Source: Mariniphaga sediminis (GTDB taxonomy: Bacteria > Bacteroidota > Bacteroidia > Bacteroidales > Prolixibacteraceae). From it: a DNA stretch of 64,000 nucleotides. The translations under genes were made by a program, and so were the position numbers. The DNA is taken from NCBI RefSeq assembly GCF_003573545.1, contig NZ_QWET01000001.1, positions 124,001 through 188,000 of the forward strand, read 5' to 3'. Below the pieces are notes generated by a model. That model was not told the DNA's origin, searched no databases, and was given only the letters and a program-made list of their open reading frames with translations. Below are positions 59,530 to 64,000 of the stretch, one piece after another (positions within the stretch are counted from its first letter, which is position 1; every line of letters begins with the position of its first letter).

Positions 59530-60936
59530 ATGACTCACCGCAGAAAATTTATCAAACAGGTAGCCGCCGCCGGTATTGCCGGGACTGTCTCTCCTTTTGC
59601 TGTATTCCAAAAGCAACAATCTCCAGCTGTTCCGGGGCAGGGATTTAACGAAGAAGAAAATTCGTTATATGTAGGATGGGCTGTGGCAGATATAACCCCG
59701 GAAAGGCCTGTGGCACTGATAGGGCAACTGCATAAACGAATCTCTGAATCAGTACAGGATCCTTTGACTGCTACAGTGCTTGCACTGGAAACCCTGGATA
59801 GCCAGGGTGGAAAAGAGCAGGCGGTTATGGTTTCCTGCGATGTGATTTATATCCGGGCGCAGACACAAAAAAAACTTCAAAACGCCGTGGCAAAAAGATT
59901 GGATGGTTTTGAACCGGCCAAATTATTCCTGAATGCAACCCACACCCACACTGCCCCCGGGTTTATTGATGGGGAGTTTTATGGGTTATACGACACCAGC
60001 GATAATGAAAACATAATGAAACCTTCCGAGTTTGAAGCCTTTTTTATTGAAAGAGTGGCAGATGCAGTGGTTTCAGCCTGGGAAAACAGAAAACCCGGCG
60101 GCTTCTCCTGGGGGCTCGGAAATGCCATTTTGGGGCATAACCGAAGGACTGTAAAATCGAACGGGACAGCCAGGATGTATGGCGTTAATGACTCCGACTT
60201 TGCGCATTATGAAGGGATCAATGATAACCGGGTACAAATGCTGTTCTTCTGGGACAGGAATAAGGAGCTTACCGGAATCGTTCTCAATACCGTTGCAACC
60301 GCTCAGGTAACGGATAGTACAAACTATATTTCTGCCGATTTTTACCATGAAGTACGGCAAACCATCAGGAAAAAATATGGGGAGGATATTTTTGTTTTTA
60401 TACAGATTGGCGCAGCAGGGGATATTACCCCGGTAAGCCATGAATATACTTACAAAAGGGCAGAAGTGGTGATGTTGAAAAGGAAGGGTATTTCTGCCCG
60501 TCAGGAATTGGCAAACAGGGTGCTTCAGGCAGTGGATGAGGTGATGCCTGTTGTCAGGGATAATATTGATGAAAAGGTTGTTTTTAAACATACGGTGGCA
60601 AAAGTGGAATTGCCGGTAAAAAATCCTCCTTCTCCGCCATTTTATTTTACCGATAGTGTAAAACCGGCAGAGTTTCATGTGTTGCGCCTTGGAGATATTG
60701 CCATGGCTACCAATCCGTTTGAATTATTTATCGATTACGGCATCTCAATCAAAGCCCAAAGTAAAGCCATTCTTACTTTTCTCGTTCAGTTGTCATGTCA
60801 GCATAGTGGCTATCTGCCCAGCGAGAGGGCCGCACAGGGCGGTGGATACAGTGCTGAAAGATACCTCGTTGGCCCCGAGGGCGGACAGAAACTTGTTGAC
60901 GAAACTGTTAAACGAATCAATCAAATGTGGGACTAA
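59530..60936 (+). CDS. Tat-exported neutral-ceramidase-fold protein 3 (one metal ligand lost)
   Basis: 468 residues. A twin-arginine leader (HRRKFIKQVAAAGIAGTV) is followed by GWAVADITPERPVA. HTH is at 138-140, Glu398 in NPFELFI and Tyr428 in SGYLPSERAA are kept, but the second histidine position reads Thr257 (NTVATAQV). The nucleophile motif reads GDITPV. The lost ligand suggests a weaker or changed metal site. Its leader is almost the same as that of the next gene. Confidence 0.82.
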   Translation: MTHRRKFIKQVAAAGIAGTVSPFAVFQKQQSPAVPGQGFNEEENSLYVGWAVADITPERPVALIGQLHKRISESVQDPLTATVLALETLDSQGGKEQAVMVSCDVIYIRAQTQKKLQNAVAKRLDGFEPAKLFLNATHTHTAPGFIDGEFYGLYDTSDNENIMKPSEFEAFFIERVADAVVSAWENRKPGGFSWGLGNAILGHNRRTVKSNGTARMYGVNDSDFAHYEGINDNRVQMLFFWDRNKELTGIVLNTVATAQVTDSTNYISADFYHEVRQTIRKKYGEDIFVFIQIGAAGDITPVSHEYTYKRAEVVMLKRKGISARQELANRVLQAVDEVMPVVRDNIDEKVVFKHTVAKVELPVKNPPSPPFYFTDSVKPAEFHVLRLGDIAMATNPFELFIDYGISIKAQSKAILTFLVQLSCQHSGYLPSERAAQGGGYSAERYLVGPEGGQKLVDETVKRINQMWD

Positions 60937-60981
60937 AAAAATCAATCAAAAAGAATAATCATAAACTATAATTTTAATCAA

Positions 60982-62046
60982 ATGTCAAATCGTAGAAATT
61001 TTATCAAACAAGTGGCAGCTGCCGGCGTTGCAAGCAGCATACCTTCTTTCTTAATGGCACAACAACAATCTAATCAGGACAGGATATGGGCAAACCTGTT
61101 GCACCTGAGTTACAATATGTGGGAAGACACGGTTCCCCTGAAATACAGGGACGAGAATTATAACTGTGCCAGCTGTCAGGAAGCCAGGGAATGGGCGCAT
61201 CCTTACAGGCCGTTCCTTACTTTTGACGATCCCACATGGGATACATTGCTAAAGGAAATGGCTGCCGTTGGAATGAACATGGTTATTATCGATCTTGGCG
61301 ATGCAGTTCAATATGAAAGCCATCCTGAAATTGCTGTCAAAAATGCCTGGACAAAGGAAAAATTGAGATCGGAGCTGGCTAAAATGAGAAAGTTGGGCCT
61401 GGAACCTATTCCGAAACTGAATTTTGCAACGACCCACGATATCTGGTTGGGAGAATATTCACGAATGGTTTCAACGAAAAAGTATTACGATGTATGCCGC
61501 AATCTGATTAGCGAGGTAATAGATCTGTTTGATTCCCCCCGCTTCTTTCATTTGGGAATGGATGAGGAAACTCCCAGTTACCAGCGAAGGTTTGACTATG
61601 CTATAGTACGCCAGAATGACCTGTGGTGGGGAGATCTCTATTTTTATATCGGAGAAGTGGAAAAGAAAGGGGTACGTTCCTGGATATGGTCAGATTATGC
61701 CTGGCATCATCCCGAGCTCTTTTTCAAAAAAATGCCCAAATCAGTCCTTCAGAGTAACTGGTACTACGGGACAAACTTTGACCTGAAAAAGCTTGATGAA
61801 CCGACGAAAAGTTATGTGAAATTATACAATGATTTGGAAGAATATGGATATGACCAGGTACCGACAGGCAGTAATCACTCCAATGAGCTGAACATGGAAG
61901 CAACGGTAGATTATTGTAAAAAAGTGATAGATCCTTCCCGTTTGTACGGTTTTATGACAGCTCCCTGGCGGCCGACTATGGCAGAGTGCCTTGACAGGCA
62001 TAAAGAAGCGATAGCTCAAATTGGGAGAGCCATAAAAAAGTTCTAA
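60982..62046 (+). CDS. Tat-exported GH20-like TIM-barrel protein
   Basis: 354 residues. A twin-arginine leader (NRRNFIKQVAAAGVASSI) precedes a single barrel. FHLGMDEETPSY (Asp194, Glu195) resembles the H-x-G-x-D-E motif of GH20 hexosaminidases, where the Asp-Glu pair does substrate-assisted catalysis. NMVIIDLGDAV and SWIWSDYAWHHPE are further barrel strands. The N-terminal GH20b domain is missing, so it is a minimal relative. It may trim an N-acetylated sugar beside the GH109 enzyme. 45 bp after ceramidase-fold protein 3. Confidence 0.78.
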   Translation: MSNRRNFIKQVAAAGVASSIPSFLMAQQQSNQDRIWANLLHLSYNMWEDTVPLKYRDENYNCASCQEAREWAHPYRPFLTFDDPTWDTLLKEMAAVGMNMVIIDLGDAVQYESHPEIAVKNAWTKEKLRSELAKMRKLGLEPIPKLNFATTHDIWLGEYSRMVSTKKYYDVCRNLISEVIDLFDSPRFFHLGMDEETPSYQRRFDYAIVRQNDLWWGDLYFYIGEVEKKGVRSWIWSDYAWHHPELFFKKMPKSVLQSNWYYGTNFDLKKLDEPTKSYVKLYNDLEEYGYDQVPTGSNHSNELNMEATVDYCKKVIDPSRLYGFMTAPWRPTMAECLDRHKEAIAQIGRAIKKF

Positions 62047-62071
62047 TTGGAAGTTATTCAAAGCAAGAATA

Positions 62072-63475
62072 ATGAATGTGTTAAAACGTTTTCTTTTAAT
62101 TGTGTATTCCGGGCTGCTTTTCTGTGTCGGCTGTAGCCAACCAACTAACGGCGGCAGCTTAAATGTTGGCGTGGCAAAAGTGGACATTACTCCGCCTGTC
62201 GGATACCCGGTACATAAAGTCACGAGCGAAGGAGTGCTGGATCCTCTTGAAGCCAGGGCAATTGTTTGGAGCGATGGTGATCGTCAGGCTGCCCTGGTAA
62301 TGGCCGATCTTTTTTACATTCCGTTAAGTCTTTCGGAGGTGGTTCGCAAACGGGCCTCTGAGAAAACCGGTATCCCCGTTTCCAATATTTGCCTGGCCGC
62401 TACACATACCCATGCTGATCCAACATGCTATACCGAAGTTGAAGAGTATGCACAATGGCTGGAGTCCGGCAAACCTTTACCTGGGGATAAGTATTCTTAT
62501 GCCGAACAACTTGTGGAGAGACTGGTAAATTCCATTGCGGAAGCACAGGCGAACCGTAAACAGGCAACTATAAAGTCGGGAGTTGTAAATACGGAGGGAG
62601 TGGCCTTTAACCGCCGGCATCTTATGAAAGACGGGACGGTAAAAATGAACGGTGGTTTTTTGAACCCCGACATTATCGGTGCGGTAGGCCCTGTGGATCC
62701 GGAACTGGGGATTATTTTATTTACAGCAGAAGGCGATGAAAAACCTTTTTCCTCCTTTTCAACATTTGCCATGCAACTGGCAACAATAGGCGGAACAACA
62801 AAGTTTAGCAGTGGCTATCCTCATTTTCTGGAAAAAGGATTACAACGGCATTTTGGTGACGGGTACCTATCCGTTTTTGGCGAGGGACCCTGTGCCGATG
62901 TCAACCATTGGGATATATCTAAGCCGGGGCCGCAAATAGGATATGAACTGGCAACCAGGCCCATTGGAGAAAAGCTGGCAGCCGGTTTCCTTGAAAAGTA
63001 TTCCGGATTAAAAGAAAATAAGGCCGCCCTTGCCGTAAGCAGCAAAGTTGTTGAGGTTCCAATCCAAACTTACAGTGCTATGGATTTGAACTGGGCCAAA
63101 AGCTTTAAAGGGAAACCTGCGTCTGCTTTGGTTACTGCCCGTGTGAAAAAGATCCTTGCTCTTGATGAACTTCGCCAAAAGTATGGCGAAACAATGCCGC
63201 TCGAAGTCCAGGTTTTTAAGCTGGGAGATGAGACCGCAATTGTTGCATTGCCCGGACAAATTTTTGTTGAACTGGGCCTGGAACTTAAACAATCCTCTCC
63301 GTTTGAGACAACCCTGGTTGTTACACTGGCAAATAATCACGAGGAGTGTATCCCGCTAAGAAAAGCTTTCGCGGAAGGAAGTTATGAGATCGTTTACTCG
63401 CTGGTCGATTCCGGCGGAGGAGAAATGTTGGTGGAAACAGCCCTCTCTTTATTGAATGAAATTAAAAGAAGATAA
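62072..63475 (+). CDS. Lipoprotein neutral-ceramidase-fold protein 4 (degenerate active site)
   Basis: 467 residues with a lipoprotein signal ending in LLFCVGC (cysteine 21). VGVAKVDITPPVG starts the domain, and HTH at 112-114 is kept. The second histidine reads Gln235 (FAMQLATIGG), the Glu position reads Gln396 (LPGQIFVELG) and the Tyr position reads Cys426 (ECIPLRKAF). The nucleophile motif reads ADVNHW. Three of the four metal-site positions are changed, so it may be a binding protein or have a different active site. Last gene of the run. Confidence 0.82.
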   Translation: MNVLKRFLLIVYSGLLFCVGCSQPTNGGSLNVGVAKVDITPPVGYPVHKVTSEGVLDPLEARAIVWSDGDRQAALVMADLFYIPLSLSEVVRKRASEKTGIPVSNICLAATHTHADPTCYTEVEEYAQWLESGKPLPGDKYSYAEQLVERLVNSIAEAQANRKQATIKSGVVNTEGVAFNRRHLMKDGTVKMNGGFLNPDIIGAVGPVDPELGIILFTAEGDEKPFSSFSTFAMQLATIGGTTKFSSGYPHFLEKGLQRHFGDGYLSVFGEGPCADVNHWDISKPGPQIGYELATRPIGEKLAAGFLEKYSGLKENKAALAVSSKVVEVPIQTYSAMDLNWAKSFKGKPASALVTARVKKILALDELRQKYGETMPLEVQVFKLGDETAIVALPGQIFVELGLELKQSSPFETTLVVTLANNHEECIPLRKAFAEGSYEIVYSLVDSGGGEMLVETALSLLNEIKRR

Positions 63476-63683
63476 AAGAATAGTAAATCAAATATTCAAC
63501 AAGTAATATTATTTATTGTGAAATAAAAATTAGCGGTAGATGGAGAATAAAAAGTTAGAAGGCTGTGAAAAAGAGTATTGCCTTGAGGATAAGAATGGAA
63601 ATTCTATTATCCTAACGGATGATTTGAATAGCTAATAATGAACTTTAGTTGAATATTTATTCGAATGAAAAATAAATTTTGGA
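63476..63683. other. AT-rich spacer with a 31-codon ORF
   Basis: An ATG at 63540 opens a 31-codon frame ending at 63633-63635; the peptide is acidic and unrecognised, so it is not called as a gene. The region is more AT-rich than the preceding block and looks like the edge of the glycan locus. No terminator seen. Confidence 0.4.
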
Positions 63684-64000
63684 ATGAAATTAAATGAAAA
63701 GATTATAGTAACAAGTAGGAATCATAAACAATTTATTATTCGTCGTCTTTTAATAACTGATCGAGTAGTATTACAAAATTTTGGTAATTCTTTATCAGAA
63801 AAATCCACTGCTTCTTTTTTTCCCCACTCATATGACGACAAAACTGTCGAAGCAATTCTGTCACGCTCTGAAATCGGAAAAGATCTAACACTTGGCCTTT
63901 TCAATAAAGATGAAATGGCAGCATATTTTTTTCTTTGGTATTTTGACGAACCCATTCCTTTGTTAGGAATTGGCATTTTAGATACATTTCAAGGACAGGG
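63684..64000 (+). CDS. GNAT-family N-acetyltransferase, N-terminal fragment (runs off the right edge)
   Basis: Read from the ATG at 63684 to the window end, about 105 residues. FIIRRLLITDRVVLQNF near the start is the usual first strand and helix of GNAT proteins, FNKDEMAAYFFLWYF is the central hairpin, and the visible end LLGIGILDTFQGQG enters the acetyl-CoA pyrophosphate-binding motif (Q/R-x-x-G-x-G/A). The rest lies outside. It transfers an acetyl group from acetyl-CoA to an amine. It is not obviously connected to the glycan locus. Confidence 0.75.
   Translation, partial: MKLNEKIIVTSRNHKQFIIRRLLITDRVVLQNFGNSLSEKSTASFFPHSYDDKTVEAILSRSEIGKDLTLGLFNKDEMAAYFFLWYFDEPIPLLGIGILDTFQGQ

Noticed and set aside
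60073-60678. 201-codon open frame antisense to ceramidase-fold protein 3
   Set aside because: Opposite strand of a gene with clear family motifs; no signal, domain or promoter.
63540-63635. 31-codon open frame near the right end
   Set aside because: Too short and unrecognised; no conserved feature visible.
1-64000. tRNA, rRNA, CRISPR array, prophage or IS transposase
   Set aside because: No clover-leaf-like tRNA sequence, no rRNA-like stretch, no regularly spaced repeats, and no integrase or transposase motifs were seen on either strand.

Overview
The window looks like chromosome of a Bacteroidota bacterium, most likely of the Marinilabiliales/Prolixibacteraceae type. This is inferred from a SusC/SusD pair driven by an ECF sigma and FecR anti-sigma, Tat leaders on many Gfo/Idh/MocA proteins, GH109-type enzymes, FucP-type sugar permeases, and AT-rich start regions that mostly lack Shine-Dalgarno sequences. 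Almost everything concerns uptake and breakdown of unusual glycans or glycosides. No rRNA, tRNA, CRISPR array or insertion-sequence transposase was seen.

Layout. (1) 1-1670: tail of a Gfo/Idh/MocA protein, an exported aldose 1-epimerase and a 53-codon lipoprotein-like ORF. (2) 1722-10708: nine tightly packed genes encoding a LacD/LsrF-type aldolase, FGGY kinase, GH109-like oxidoreductase-fold protein, two exported small proteins, a FucI/AraA-fold isomerase, a FucP-type permease, an archaeal-like triose-phosphate isomerase and YjbQ. Together they read as a sugar pathway: import, isomerise, phosphorylate, cleave, feed glycolysis. The substrate is unknown. (3) 11013-12221: a lone Gfo/Idh/MocA protein. 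(4) 12687-18015: a four-gene membrane module with a NapH/NosR-like 4Fe-4S protein, a CxxCH plus beta-propeller lipoprotein, a DUF6057-like membrane protein and a DUF4189 protein. (5) 18164-21824, minus strand: an M81 (MlrC-type) metallopeptidase and a two-domain spondin lipoprotein, separated by a palindrome-rich spacer. (6) 22280-29258: sigma, FecR, SusC, SusD. (7) 29539-32289, minus strand: a SulP transporter and an AraC regulator.

(8) 32475-53814: thirteen plus-strand genes, mostly exported, with several large TIM-barrel hydrolase-like proteins in poorly characterised families, a creatinase-like M24 protein next to a creatininase-family protein, an acetyltransferase, a second FucP-type permease, and an oxidoreductase followed by a 3-keto-glycoside hydrolase (DUF1080). 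A second AraC gene (53841-54710, minus) closes the block and is divergent from (9) 54930-63475: four exported proteins with the neutral-ceramidase N-terminal fold, interleaved with a GH109 enzyme and a GH20-like enzyme. The window ends inside a GNAT acetyltransferase gene.

The likely shared logic is that surface SusCD and exported hydrolases, oxidoreductases and amidase-like enzymes open an unusual glycoside outside the cytoplasm, FucP-type permeases import the sugars, and cytoplasmic isomerase/kinase/aldolase genes catabolise them. Two AraC-type sensors whose upstream regions share a 14-bp motif probably switch the two large blocks. The most novel-looking points are the ceramidase-fold array with stepwise loss of metal ligands, the uncharacterised barrel families, and the complete but unassigned sugar pathway.
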